A stretch of 64,000 bases of DNA. Origin: Ignavibacteria bacterium. Lineage in GTDB: Bacteria > Bacteroidota > Ignavibacteria > Tepidaquicellales > Tepidaquicellaceae. The stretch spans positions 23,582 to 87,581 of the forward strand of contig JAIBBK010000015.1 of assembly GCA_019694675.1 (NCBI GenBank), written 5' to 3'. The number at the start of each line of letters is the position of its first letter. The first letter of the stretch is position 1. The notes under the pieces are model-generated. The model saw nothing but the letters and a program-made list of their open reading frames with translations. It made no database searches and had not been told where the DNA came from. This document shows positions 54,227 to 62,816 of this stretch, in pieces. A program made the translations under genes and the position numbers.

Positions 54227-56428
54227 ATGAAATTCCTTTACAAGGGATCATTTGCGATTCTGTTCCTGCTACTGTTATTTCCTGCCGGGCATCCTGTTAA
54301 AGCTCAGATAAAGTTGATCGAAACATTTGAGGGAGCCGTATTCCCTCCGGACGGCTGGAGCAGTCAACTGCTTCAAGGATCCGGAGTGGATTGGAAGGCT
54401 TCCGACAAGTATTGCAGATCAGGGGAAGGCTGTGCCGTCAGCGAGTTTGATACGACTTACGGTGCATCAATTCTTATCACCAAGAGATTTGTTCCGTCTG
54501 CCGGCGACTCTCTTGTATTTTACCTGCGGCAGACTTTCTACAAGATATACGGTGACACACTTCGGATACTTGCTTCCACATCAGATTCACTGCCTGGATC
54601 ATTCGGCACACAGCTTATGAAGATATATGACGGAAACAACTATCCTCCGCACCAGTTATACAGACGATACGCGATAAGTCTTGATCAGTTTGCAGGGGAA
54701 ACTGTCTGGATGGCATTTCAGCATATAAACACAAACGGTGAAATACTCAGACTTGATGACGTTTCTGTTGGGAACAGACTTGCAAGCGATGTTTCCGTCG
54801 TCTCGCTGATCTTGCCTCAGGGGCCTTTTGCAATGTGCTCTTCTGATTCCATGGTGATGCAGGCGGTTGTAAGAAACGAAGGCACTCAGAATCATACAGG
54901 CAACATCACCATTTCTCTTAAGCTGACCGGCCCTCAAACGACAATTGTATCTACATCCGCCGCAGTCATGCCGGGAGAATCAGTGACAGTGACATTTCCT
55001 TCCGTTACTCCTTCCGTTCCAGGGGAATACCTGGTTTCTGCATTCACTCAATTGCCGGATGATCAGTACAGGCAGAATGATACAGTGAGCCGGAGTTTCT
55101 CGGCAAAGCAATACAGCTCAGGTATGGGAGACGGTGGGTATTTCTTTTCAACTTCAATCCCGTGCGGCACTTCCGGAAATGCAAGTCCGCAGTTTCACTG
55201 GAAGGATACATCCAACAGCATAAGCCTTCTGGAAAACGGAGCAGATGTTTCTCAGGGAAGACTTGTGGGCAACACTGACGACGGTTACTTCGCACTTGGT
55301 GAAATCGTTAATGCCGGAAAGAGGATCAAATTCTTTGAGTCAGTTTATGATTCGGTTTACATTTCAACGAACGGATTCATTGCATTAAGCAAAGGTGCCA
55401 TTCTCAATGATCCCTTTCCGCCTGATACTTCTGCAATCGGTGCACTGAATGCTTTTGCTATAGCGCCGCTTTGGATGGATTATGACAACGGCAATCCCGG
55501 TTCATCAAACAGAATTTCGTACAAGTTTGCCGGCAATTATCTGCTGGTAACCTTCGACAAGATGAAAGCGAAGAGCGGTGACTCGAGCGACTATGCGTCA
55601 TTTCAGGTCATGATCGAACTTGTTCAGAGCGACCTGAGAAATTCGAGAATACTATTTCAATACAGCAACAGTTCGACAGGCCCGTCAATGAAAGAAAAGT
55701 TTCTGGGCCGAACCGAGCCCGCCTGTTTTTCCGGACTGATTTCAGGGAACGACAATTCTGTTGCTCACAGACACAAGTCAAGAGATAAATATTTTGAATC
55801 CGGCACCTTGTATTCCGACGATCTTGCATTGCAGTATGGCCCCGTGCAGGAAGAACTCAATGCACGGCGAAACGGATTGACTGTGTTAGCTTTGCTTGAG
55901 GGATACATGACAAGAAGTGATACAGTTACTTTCAGTTTGCATGATTTCGAGAATCCGCAAAGAGTAATTGAATCGCATAAAGCTGTTGTAAGCCCGGGCT
56001 CTGTGGCAACTTTTGCATTGTCCTTTGCGGAAGAAGAGGCTGGATATTTCATAAGAGTTATGCACAGGAATTCAATAGAGACATGGAGCAAAGACAGTGC
56101 GCTGTATTTCAGGGACGGAGAGCTTATCTATGACTTTTCAAGAGACAGCACAATGGCCTACGGCAACAATCTTGCGGTGTTCAACGGCAGGGCTTACATA
56201 TTCAGCGGTGATGTTAACAACGACGGATTGATCGATATTACAGACGGTTCTGCAGTTAGCAATGACGCGCATGAATATGTAATGGGATTTGTGCCGACAG
56301 ATCTTAACGGAGACCGGATAGTTGATTCATCGGACATGATAATTGCCGACAGAAATTCAGAGAGATATGTTGTAACGAGAAAACCGGAAGGCGGCGCCGA
56401 GAACATTTCGGGCTCAGCCGGTCATTGA
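54227..56428 (+). CDS. Secreted choice-of-anchor J-like protein with dockerin-like C-terminus
   Basis: A 733-residue exported protein with a good GGGAG ribosome site. A signal peptide ends near VKAQ. An N-terminal lectin-like or cleaved-adhesin domain follows (ETFEGAVFPPDGWSS, LDDVSVGN), then a CARDB-like Ig domain (VVRNEGTQNHTGNITISLKL) and a further beta domain. Last comes the module shared with the preceding gene: VMHRNSIETWS, AYGNNL, GDVNNDGLIDITD and DLNGDRIVDSSD. It is probably a surface or matrix protein. An ideal terminator follows. Confidence 0.75.
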   Translation: MKFLYKGSFAILFLLLLFPAGHPVKAQIKLIETFEGAVFPPDGWSSQLLQGSGVDWKASDKYCRSGEGCAVSEFDTTYGASILITKRFVPSAGDSLVFYLRQTFYKIYGDTLRILASTSDSLPGSFGTQLMKIYDGNNYPPHQLYRRYAISLDQFAGETVWMAFQHINTNGEILRLDDVSVGNRLASDVSVVSLILPQGPFAMCSSDSMVMQAVVRNEGTQNHTGNITISLKLTGPQTTIVSTSAAVMPGESVTVTFPSVTPSVPGEYLVSAFTQLPDDQYRQNDTVSRSFSAKQYSSGMGDGGYFFSTSIPCGTSGNASPQFHWKDTSNSISLLENGADVSQGRLVGNTDDGYFALGEIVNAGKRIKFFESVYDSVYISTNGFIALSKGAILNDPFPPDTSAIGALNAFAIAPLWMDYDNGNPGSSNRISYKFAGNYLLVTFDKMKAKSGDSSDYASFQVMIELVQSDLRNSRILFQYSNSSTGPSMKEKFLGRTEPACFSGLISGNDNSVAHRHKSRDKYFESGTLYSDDLALQYGPVQEELNARRNGLTVLALLEGYMTRSDTVTFSLHDFENPQRVIESHKAVVSPGSVATFALSFAEEEAGYFIRVMHRNSIETWSKDSALYFRDGELIYDFSRDSTMAYGNNLAVFNGRAYIFSGDVNNDGLIDITDGSAVSNDAHEYVMGFVPTDLNGDRIVDSSDMIIADRNSERYVVTRKPEGGAENISGSAGH

Positions 56429-56454
56429 CTTTTCCGGAGTTCAGATTCAATTTG

Positions 56455-56489
56455 CCGGCGGTTTGGAAACAAATTGCCGGTTTTTATTT
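56455..56489 (+). terminator. Rho-independent terminator with GAAA tetraloop
   Basis: An 11-bp stem (CCGGCGGTTTG with CAAATTGCCGG, two G-T pairs) closed by GAAA and followed by TTTTTATTTT. It ends the secreted-protein transcript. Confidence 0.9.
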
Positions 56490-56537
56490 TGACGGGACCA
56501 ATTGCTGACCGGCAATAGAGCAGTCTTGTGGAATTCA

Positions 56538-56567
56538 TTGAATTCATTGCGTTCAAAAAGTATTTTG
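56538..56567 (+). promoter_or_regulatory. Promoter of the transketolase C-half gene
   Basis: TTG at 56538-56540, 20 nt, TATTTTG at 56561-56567, about 20 nt before the ATG. It follows a strong terminator, so the gene starts a new transcript. Confidence 0.55.
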
Positions 56568-56587
56568 ATAAAAATTAATCCAACATA

Positions 56588-57544
56588 ATGACATTCAACT
56601 TAGAAGATCCTGAAATGAAGGAAACCAGGCAGGGTTTTGCCGATGCTTTGGTTGATGAGGGAAAAGTAAATCCTGATCTGGTTGTGCTTGGCGGAGATGT
56701 TACCGGTTCTGTCAAAACCAATTTGTTCCGCGACGCGTATCCTGACAGGTTCATCTCTGTGGGCGTGGCTGAACAGGACATGATTGGAACAGCGGCCGGC
56801 TTGGCGCTGACAGGGAAGATCCCGATAGCATCCACTTACGGCGAATTTGCAACCGGCAGGCCGTTTGACCAGATAAGACAGTCGCTCGCTTACAGTGATA
56901 TGAATGTGAAGATCTGCGCATCTCACTGCGGCATTACGGTCGGGGCAGATGGTGCAACGCACCAGTCGTTTGAAGACGTTGGCATTATGAGAATACTTCC
57001 CGGAATGAATGTCATTACTCCCTGTGATTACAATCAGACCTACAGAGCTGTGAGGATGGCAATCAACACTTACGGACCTTTCTACATAAGATTTTACAGA
57101 GAGAAGTCGCCGAACTTCACGGACATGAACGCACCTTTCGAGTTTGGAAAGGCAGACACACTGATAGATGGCAATGACGTGACCCTGATAGCCAGCGGAC
57201 TGCTTGTTTGGGAAGCGATACTGGCATCTGAAAAACTGAAGAAGGAAGGCATAAGTGCAAGGGTTGTGAATATGCATACCATAAAGCCGATTGACGTTGA
57301 TACAATTGTGAACTGCGCCAGGGAAACCGGGCTTGTGATCACATGCGAAGACCATCAGTGGACATGCGGTTTGTTCGGTGCGGTAGCCGAGGTCCTTGCA
57401 CTGCATCACCCAACTAAAATGGACTTCATCGCTATCAATGACACATTTGGCGAAAGCGGCATAATTGCTTCTGAACTAATGAAGAAATACGGAATAGATG
57501 CAGATGCGATTTATTCTAAAGTCAAAAAGAACTTAAATAAATAA
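56588..57544 (+). CDS. Transketolase C-terminal subunit
   Basis: A 318-residue protein that corresponds to the pyrimidine-binding and C-terminal domains of transketolase. VGVAEQDMIGTAAGLAL holds the catalytic Glu, followed by STYGEFATGRPFDQIR, GADGATHQSFED and a C-terminal VVNMHTIKPID. Split transketolases need an N-terminal diphosphate-binding half, which is not adjacent; the upstream gene is a secreted protein. The gene has its own promoter and is followed by htrA after 16 nt. It serves the non-oxidative pentose phosphate pathway if its partner is encoded elsewhere. Confidence 0.88.
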   Translation: MTFNLEDPEMKETRQGFADALVDEGKVNPDLVVLGGDVTGSVKTNLFRDAYPDRFISVGVAEQDMIGTAAGLALTGKIPIASTYGEFATGRPFDQIRQSLAYSDMNVKICASHCGITVGADGATHQSFEDVGIMRILPGMNVITPCDYNQTYRAVRMAINTYGPFYIRFYREKSPNFTDMNAPFEFGKADTLIDGNDVTLIASGLLVWEAILASEKLKKEGISARVVNMHTIKPIDVDTIVNCARETGLVITCEDHQWTCGLFGAVAEVLALHHPTKMDFIAINDTFGESGIIASELMKKYGIDADAIYSKVKKNLNK

Positions 57545-57560
57545 ACAGGATCACAAAGAA

Positions 57561-58811
57561 ATGTTAGCAGGTAATACATTGGAAACAAATCTTCAAAGCG
57601 GCGTAAAATCAAAATCATCCGATGGTGCACTGAAAATTGTACTGTCTCTGCTGCTCATACTTGTGATAGTTACCGGCCTTGCGGCTGCAAAGTACTTCAT
57701 GCACTGGAAAAATGACGGCACATCGGGGAGCGCTGTTCAGAATTCACAGCAGGGTTCGGCGAGCGAGGACAAGAACAAGAACATAAGTGATACTCGCGAG
57801 AACGCAATAACAAAGGCTGTACAGAAAGTTTCGCCAGCGATTGTGGGAATAAATGTGGAAGAAGTGAGGGAATATCAGGATCCCTTTTCGATGTTTGAGA
57901 ATGATCCGTTCTTCAGGCAGTTCTTCGGCAGCAGGCCGCCTCAAAAGCAGGTTGTAAAAGGCCTCGGGTCCGGATTCATAATCAGTGAGGACGGATACAT
58001 TCTGACCAACGACCATGTTGCCGGCAATGCAACGAAGATATCTGTAACGATGACCAACGGTGAAACTGTTGAGGCAAAGCTGATCGGTTCCGACAAGAAT
58101 TCGGACGTCGCCCTTCTGAAGATCGAAAAAAGCGGACTTAACTATGCAAGACTCGGGAATTCTGACGATGTTATAATAGGTGAATGGGTTATAGCTCTGG
58201 GCAATCCATTCGGTTTGTTTGAGATCAACGACAAACCTACAGTTACAGTCGGAGTTGTCAGTGCAACAGATATGAAAGTGAATGCAGACGGAAACAGGGT
58301 TTATAAGGATATGATCCAGACCGATGCATCGATCAACACAGGTAACTCCGGCGGCCCGCTTGTAAATGCCGACGGAGATGTGATAGGCATGAACACGATC
58401 ATCTACACCGGAGGCCAGTTCAGTTCGGGAAGTATCGGAGTGGGCTTTGCGATATCCATCAACAGGGCGAAGAAGATCATGCAGGAGATCAAAGAGAAGG
58501 GAAAGATTGAGAGGACTTTTAATGTTGGATTCAGGATACAGGCCGTTGATGAAAGGATCGCAAAATACCTTGGTATGGAAAAACCGAGGGGAGTGGTGGT
58601 AACTGACATACAGAAAGGCGGACTTGCCTATGAAGCAGGCCTGAGAGCAGAGGACGTGATAATAGAAGCTAACGGAGAAACGATCGGCAATGAGCAGGAC
58701 CTTGTGTTTGTCATAAATGATCTGGAGAACGGAGACATTCTGAAGATGAAGTATTTACGCGGCGGAAGCGAAAAGGAATTGTCGTTTGAATTGAAACCGG
58801 CGAAGCAGTAA
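57561..58811 (+). CDS. HtrA/Deg-type serine protease with one PDZ domain
   Basis: A 416-residue periplasmic quality-control protease. An N-terminal helix (about 25-43) anchors it. The trypsin-like domain has His152 in LTNDHVAGN, Asp182 in NSDVALLKI and Ser263 in NTGNSGGPLV. A single PDZ domain at about 320-410 shows GVVVTDIQKGGLAYEAGLRAED-like sequence. It is placed 16 nt after the transketolase half. A strong palindrome follows it. Confidence 0.93.
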   Translation: MLAGNTLETNLQSGVKSKSSDGALKIVLSLLLILVIVTGLAAAKYFMHWKNDGTSGSAVQNSQQGSASEDKNKNISDTRENAITKAVQKVSPAIVGINVEEVREYQDPFSMFENDPFFRQFFGSRPPQKQVVKGLGSGFIISEDGYILTNDHVAGNATKISVTMTNGETVEAKLIGSDKNSDVALLKIEKSGLNYARLGNSDDVIIGEWVIALGNPFGLFEINDKPTVTVGVVSATDMKVNADGNRVYKDMIQTDASINTGNSGGPLVNADGDVIGMNTIIYTGGQFSSGSIGVGFAISINRAKKIMQEIKEKGKIERTFNVGFRIQAVDERIAKYLGMEKPRGVVVTDIQKGGLAYEAGLRAEDVIIEANGETIGNEQDLVFVINDLENGDILKMKYLRGGSEKELSFELKPAKQ

Positions 58812-58815
58812 AGAA

Positions 58816-58845
58816 AAGGGCGCAGAATATATATTCTGCGCCCTT
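58816..58845. terminator. GC-flanked palindrome with GAATATATATTC core (copy 2)
   Basis: Perfect 13-bp arms AAGGGCGCAGAAT/ATTCTGCGCCCTT with loop ATAT between the convergent htrA and bactofilin genes. It probably terminates both. The core matches the palindrome at 50248-50273. Confidence 0.75.
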
Positions 58846-58867
58846 CAGAAAGCAAGGAAACAAATGA

Positions 58868-59380
58868 TCAGTGAAACTTCAGAACCGGCTTATCCTTGGG
58901 CTTGTTCTCAGAATGAATTTCGATCTCGGCTTCCTTCATGTCAATGATGTTGCTCTTTGAACTCAGGTCGCCCATCTTAGAATTGCCGTTGAATTTGGCG
59001 CCCGCTTCGGTCACAAGCTCTTCCACATTGATATCACCTTCCAAAGAACAGGATCTCCTCAGCTCAAGCCTGTGAGCTTTGATGTTGCCCTTTACTGTCC
59101 CTGAGATGGTAATCTCTACCGCATTGATGTTGCCCTCAACGGTTCCCTTCTCACCAATGATGATGCCGCTTTCACCTCTGAGATTGCCGACTATATGGCC
59201 GTCGATCCTGGTGGTGGACGGTGAAGAAAGATTTCCCTCAAACTTACAGCCATCACTTATGAGTGTAAGGACCTTCTCCTGCTGAGGTGCAGGCGTCGGC
59301 CTTGCAGGTGTTCTTACTTCTTCCGTGTAAACAGGCTCTTTTGTCTTGTTTCCGAACATAGTGTTAAGGTTAAATTTCAT
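58868..59380 (-). CDS. Bactofilin
   Basis: A 170-residue cytoskeletal protein of the bactofilin family. An N-terminal polar, Pro-rich tail is followed by a right-handed beta-helix of hydrophobic repeats (CKFEGNLSSPSTTRIDGHIV, EGNINAVEITISGTVKGNI), then a charged C-terminus. These polymerise without nucleotide and act in cell shape or polarity. A clear promoter lies upstream (59401-59431) and a terminator follows. Confidence 0.92.
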   Translation of the reverse strand: MKFNLNTMFGNKTKEPVYTEEVRTPARPTPAPQQEKVLTLISDGCKFEGNLSSPSTTRIDGHIVGNLRGESGIIIGEKGTVEGNINAVEITISGTVKGNIKAHRLELRRSCSLEGDINVEELVTEAGAKFNGNSKMGDLSSKSNIIDMKEAEIEIHSENKPKDKPVLKFH

Positions 59381-59400
59381 GTTGGGATAATGTTAATGAG

Positions 59401-59431
59401 CAAAATTACGAATATTAAATTTTAATAACAA
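59401..59431 (-). promoter_or_regulatory. Promoter of the bactofilin gene
   Basis: Minus-strand TTG (59431-59429), 20 nt, TAATTTTG (59408-59401), a perfect TAnnTTTG. The start of transcription should lie about 15 nt before the ATG. Confidence 0.65.
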
Positions 59432-59555
59432 TATTAGGGTGGATACTTTTATGAAGCTTGCACCTTTCTTCCTAATGTTTATCATTAAGCAGTCAGCATC
59501 ATCTCAATCCAGTATATGAAATTGAAAATTCGCAGGTCAATGGGTATTTTCTCAA

Positions 59556-60959
59556 ATGCAGAATATAATGATCGCTGAACTGGAGGCGGAACTCGCTTCC
59601 ATTGTCGGCAGGGAGTTTGTACACACTGATAAAGAGACCAGGCAGATCTGTTCCAAAGACTATACTGAAAACCTTTCATTTGAACCGGATATAGTTGTAA
59701 TGCCTGCCTCAGCAGAAGAGATCTCTTCCATTGTCAGGTTGGCAAATGTTCATTCGGTGCCCGTAATCCCGAGAGGCGGTGGTACGGGCCTATCCGGCGG
59801 CGCATTGCCAGTCTACGGTGGAATATGTGTATCAATGGAGAGATTCAGGAAGATAATCGAGATTGACACTGAAAACCTTCAGGCCGTTGTTGAACCGGGT
59901 GTTATCACACAGGTTCTTCAGGAAGAATGCGAGAAGCACGGCTTGTACTATCCTCCGGATCCGGCTTCGAGAGGAAGTTCTTTCATTGGCGGAAATCTCG
60001 CCGAGTGTTCGGGAGGTCCGAGGGCTGTGAAGTATGGTGTTACTAAAGACTATGTGCTGGGAATAGAGTTCGTTGCTCCTGAAGGCGAGATCGTTAATGC
60101 CGGAGGCAGAGTTCTGAAGAATGTCTCGGGATACAATCTCACACAACTTATTGTCGGAAGCGAAGGCACCCTCGGTATCATCACAAAAATCTTTCTCCGA
60201 CTTATTCCACTGCCTAAGCACAGAAAGGTGATGCTTGCTGCATACAGGAGCATAGATGACTGTGCAAAAACGGTTTCAAAGATCTTCCAGTCGGGAATCA
60301 CTCCTTCGGCTCTTGAACTTATGGAAAACTCAGCAATGCAGGCTGCTGAAAGGCAGTTGTCTAAGAAGTTTCCCAACAATGACGCAGCCGCACAGCTTCT
60401 GATTGAAGTTGACGGAAACTATGAAGATGCACTTGATAAGGACATACAGTCGATCGCGGAAACAGTGATGGATAACGGAGCTTATGATGTGATACTTGCT
60501 GAAGACAGGAATAAAATGGATGAACTGTGGTCATTGAGAAGATGCATCGGCGAAGCCGTGAAATCGATTTCGGAATACAAGGAAGAAGATACCGTCGTGC
60601 CCAGGGCGAGGATCCCGGAACTGATACGCGGTGTGAAAAAGATCTCAGGGAAATACGGCATAACAACAATCTGTTACGGGCATGCCGGTGACGGCAATGT
60701 TCATGTCAACATTCTGAAAGACAACATGAATGATGATGCATGGGAGAAGAATCTTGATACAGCGATAAGAGAGATATTTGAGCATACTGTTTCACTTGGA
60801 GGTACAATATCCGGCGAACACGGCATAGGATATTCACAAAAGGCATATTTGCCTATCGCCCTGGGAAAGGCTGAGCTCGGGCTGATGAAAAAGATAAAGC
60901 ATGCTATGGATCCGAACAGTATTATGAATCCGGGCAAAATCTTCGACGAAGGAAGTTGA
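59556..60959 (+). CDS. FAD-linked oxidase, GlcD/D-lactate dehydrogenase type
   Basis: A 467-residue PCMH-type flavoprotein. FAD segments are VIPRGGGTGLSGGALP and PDPASRGSSFIGGNLAECSG, with the LKNVSGYNLTQLIVGSEGTLG signature split across residues 190-210. The C-terminal cap has CYGHAGDGNVHVNIL and SGEHGIGYSQKAYLP. It oxidises a 2-hydroxy acid such as glycolate or D-lactate. The ATG at 59556 is used; one at 59568 is possible. No GlcE/GlcF partner is adjacent; a thioesterase gene overlaps its stop. Confidence 0.9.
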   Translation: MQNIMIAELEAELASIVGREFVHTDKETRQICSKDYTENLSFEPDIVVMPASAEEISSIVRLANVHSVPVIPRGGGTGLSGGALPVYGGICVSMERFRKIIEIDTENLQAVVEPGVITQVLQEECEKHGLYYPPDPASRGSSFIGGNLAECSGGPRAVKYGVTKDYVLGIEFVAPEGEIVNAGGRVLKNVSGYNLTQLIVGSEGTLGIITKIFLRLIPLPKHRKVMLAAYRSIDDCAKTVSKIFQSGITPSALELMENSAMQAAERQLSKKFPNNDAAAQLLIEVDGNYEDALDKDIQSIAETVMDNGAYDVILAEDRNKMDELWSLRRCIGEAVKSISEYKEEDTVVPRARIPELIRGVKKISGKYGITTICYGHAGDGNVHVNILKDNMNDDAWEKNLDTAIREIFEHTVSLGGTISGEHGIGYSQKAYLPIALGKAELGLMKKIKHAMDPNSIMNPGKIFDEGS

Positions 60960-61357
60960 TCTTTTCGGAGACCGTATTAAGGGTGCTTTATGCACATACA
61001 GATAAGATGGGTGTTGTGAACAATGCACGCTATCTTGAATATTTTGAGGCAGGAAGAAATGACCTGCTGAGAATGCTCGGTTCTCCGTACACGGAACTGG
61101 AGAAGTTGAATGTGGGCCTGCCTGTAATTGAAGCCTATGTCAAGTTCATTCAACCGGCAAGATACGATGAACTGATCACCGTAAGGGCAGAGATCAGGAA
61201 CGTTCCGTCAGTCCGGTTCAGGATTGATTATGAGGTATCCGGAAGCGAAGGCAAACTCGTTGAAGGCTACACTGTTCATGCATTCATTGATCTTCAGAAG
61301 CTCACTCCGGTGAGACCGCCCGCTTACTTTTTGGATTTGCTGAGAAAAAAATTCTGA
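60956..61357 (+). CDS. YbgC/4-hydroxybenzoyl-CoA-type acyl-CoA thioesterase
   Basis: A 133-residue hotdog-fold thioesterase. The active-site strand reads HTDKMGVVNNARYLEYFEAG with the family Asp, and SVRFRIDYEV follows. It hydrolyses short acyl-CoA or acyl-ACP. A TTG start overlaps the preceding stop, so it is coupled to the GlcD-like gene. Confidence 0.85.
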   Translation: MIFSETVLRVLYAHTDKMGVVNNARYLEYFEAGRNDLLRMLGSPYTELEKLNVGLPVIEAYVKFIQPARYDELITVRAEIRNVPSVRFRIDYEVSGSEGKLVEGYTVHAFIDLQKLTPVRPPAYFLDLLRKKF

Positions 61358-61361
61358 CAGA

Positions 61362-62228
61362 ATGACAGATTACTACAAAGGGTTTGATTTCAGACAGGCG
61401 GAGAGTCTCATAAACCTTGCGCTGAAAGAAGATAAGGGAACCGGCGATGTCACTTCAAATCTTCTCATACCGGCAAAGAAGAATTCTGTTGCGGAAGTCC
61501 TTGTGAAGGAGTCCTGCGTTTCCGCGGGCCTCCGGATCTTCAAAATGGTCTTTGCCGCAATTGATGCACGCATCAGAGTCACTTTCTTTGTAGGTGAAGG
61601 AGAACGCGTAAGAAAAGGGCAGGTAATAGGTGAAGTATGCGGGAATACCAGGAACATACTGCTTGGAGAGAGACTTGCACTGAATCTCTTGCAGAGAATG
61701 TGCGGCATTGCAACGGGCACCAATGAACTTGTCAGAAAGCTCGGCAATCCTGAGATAAGGATAATTGACACAAGAAAGACAACTCCCAATATGAGGTTGT
61801 TCGAAAAGCTTGCCGTAAAGATCGGAGGAGGGGAAAATCACAGAATGGGACTTTACGACATGATGCTCATAAAGGACAATCACATAGAGGCAAGCGGCGG
61901 CATTGAAGGAGCTTTAAGAAAATTGAAGGCAGGGAAAAAGAAGGCACTGCCTGTTGAAATTGAAGTCAAGGATCTTGATGAGTTAAGGATAGTGGCGGAA
62001 TCGGGAAAGGGACTGGTTGACAGGGTCATGCTGGATAACTTCAAGCCCGCTGACCTTAAAGAAGCGCTGAGGATTTGCGGCGGCATGTTTGAGGTGGAAG
62101 TGTCAGGCGGGATCAATTCAAAGAGCATTTCAAAGTATAAGAAATTCAGTGGAATAGATTTTATTTCCGTAGGTGCACTCACGCATTCGGCAAGATCTGT
62201 GGATATCTCACTGGATTTTATTACTTGA
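61362..62228 (+). CDS. nadC: Quinolinate phosphoribosyltransferase (nicotinate-nucleotide pyrophosphorylase)
   Basis: A 288-residue enzyme joining quinolinate and PRPP on the way to NAD. Signatures are the EDKGTGDVTSNLLIPA region, LLQRMCGIATGTNELV, the substrate-binding IDTRKTTPNMRLFEKLAV and VEVSGGINSKSISKY. It follows the thioesterase by four nt. No nadA or nadB is seen here. A promoter for the next gene overlaps its stop. Confidence 0.95.
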   Translation: MTDYYKGFDFRQAESLINLALKEDKGTGDVTSNLLIPAKKNSVAEVLVKESCVSAGLRIFKMVFAAIDARIRVTFFVGEGERVRKGQVIGEVCGNTRNILLGERLALNLLQRMCGIATGTNELVRKLGNPEIRIIDTRKTTPNMRLFEKLAVKIGGGENHRMGLYDMMLIKDNHIEASGGIEGALRKLKAGKKKALPVEIEVKDLDELRIVAESGKGLVDRVMLDNFKPADLKEALRICGGMFEVEVSGGINSKSISKYKKFSGIDFISVGALTHSARSVDISLDFIT

Positions 62229-62255
62229 TAGTTTTTATGCGTAAAGATAGTTTTG
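62225..62255 (+). promoter_or_regulatory. Promoter of the three small exported genes
   Basis: TTG at 62225-62227, 20 nt, TAGTTTTG at 62248-62255, a perfect TAnnTTTG element overlapping the nadC stop. The start would be about 20 nt before the lipoprotein ATG. Confidence 0.65.
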
Positions 62256-62282
62256 ACGCAATCGTAAACTAAACGGGCAAAT

Positions 62283-62783
62283 ATGAAAAAACTCTACGGG
62301 CATTCACCGTTCATTCTTGCTTTATTCGTTTCTGTATGCCTCATACTCGCTTGCGGAGGCAAGAAGGAATCCGAAGTAACCAAGGAAGAAACCAAGAAAG
62401 AAAAGACAAAAGACGAGTCCACATCCACTACATCAACGGGGACTGGAAGCAATCAGCTTTATTTCGTCGAAGAGTATACTGCTGACGGTCAGGAAGTAGG
62501 CAAGAGTGAGAAATTCTTCATTAAGTCAAAAGGCGGATACATAACCGCAATGCTTAAGACATCACAGCCCATAGGTGTAGGATCAGTGGATGTACGGCTT
62601 GAGCGTGAGACAATTAACGGAACTGAGATCATTGACACTCAGCCTTATAATGTTTCACCCGAAAAGGATTACTTTTTCTTCGACAAAGTCACATTCTATA
62701 AATCGGGGGATTACAAGGTCACAGTGTTTAAGAAAGACGGAACTCCAATTGCTTCGGGAAAAGTCAGAATAGAATTCGAATAA
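62283..62783 (+). CDS. Small lipoprotein, paralog 1 of a tandem family
   Basis: A 166-residue lipoprotein with lipobox ILAC, a Lys/Glu/Thr-rich linker to about residue 55, and a beta-rich domain of about 110 residues. The domain starts with LYFVEEYTADGQEVGKSEKF and ends with YKSGDYKVTVFKKDG and IASGKVRIEF. The same domain follows in the next two genes. I do not recognise a named family. An acidic-aromatic start (YFxE) and a near-terminal tyrosine-valine strand are the shared marks. Confidence 0.7.
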   Translation: MKKLYGHSPFILALFVSVCLILACGGKKESEVTKEETKKEKTKDESTSTTSTGTGSNQLYFVEEYTADGQEVGKSEKFFIKSKGGYITAMLKTSQPIGVGSVDVRLERETINGTEIIDTQPYNVSPEKDYFFFDKVTFYKSGDYKVTVFKKDGTPIASGKVRIEFE

Positions 62784-62816
62784 ACAATTTCAAAAACAGA
62801 AAGGAGAAACTAATTC

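Noticed and set aside
54103..54300. Small plus-strand reading frame before the 733-residue secreted protein
   Set aside because: It overlaps the signal peptide in another frame, has no ribosome site and shows no protein-like features.
56600..57409. Long antisense reading frame (269 codons) opposite the transketolase half
   Set aside because: A Cys/His-rich shadow of a clear gene with normal codon use on the sense strand; no start signals or recognisable domain.
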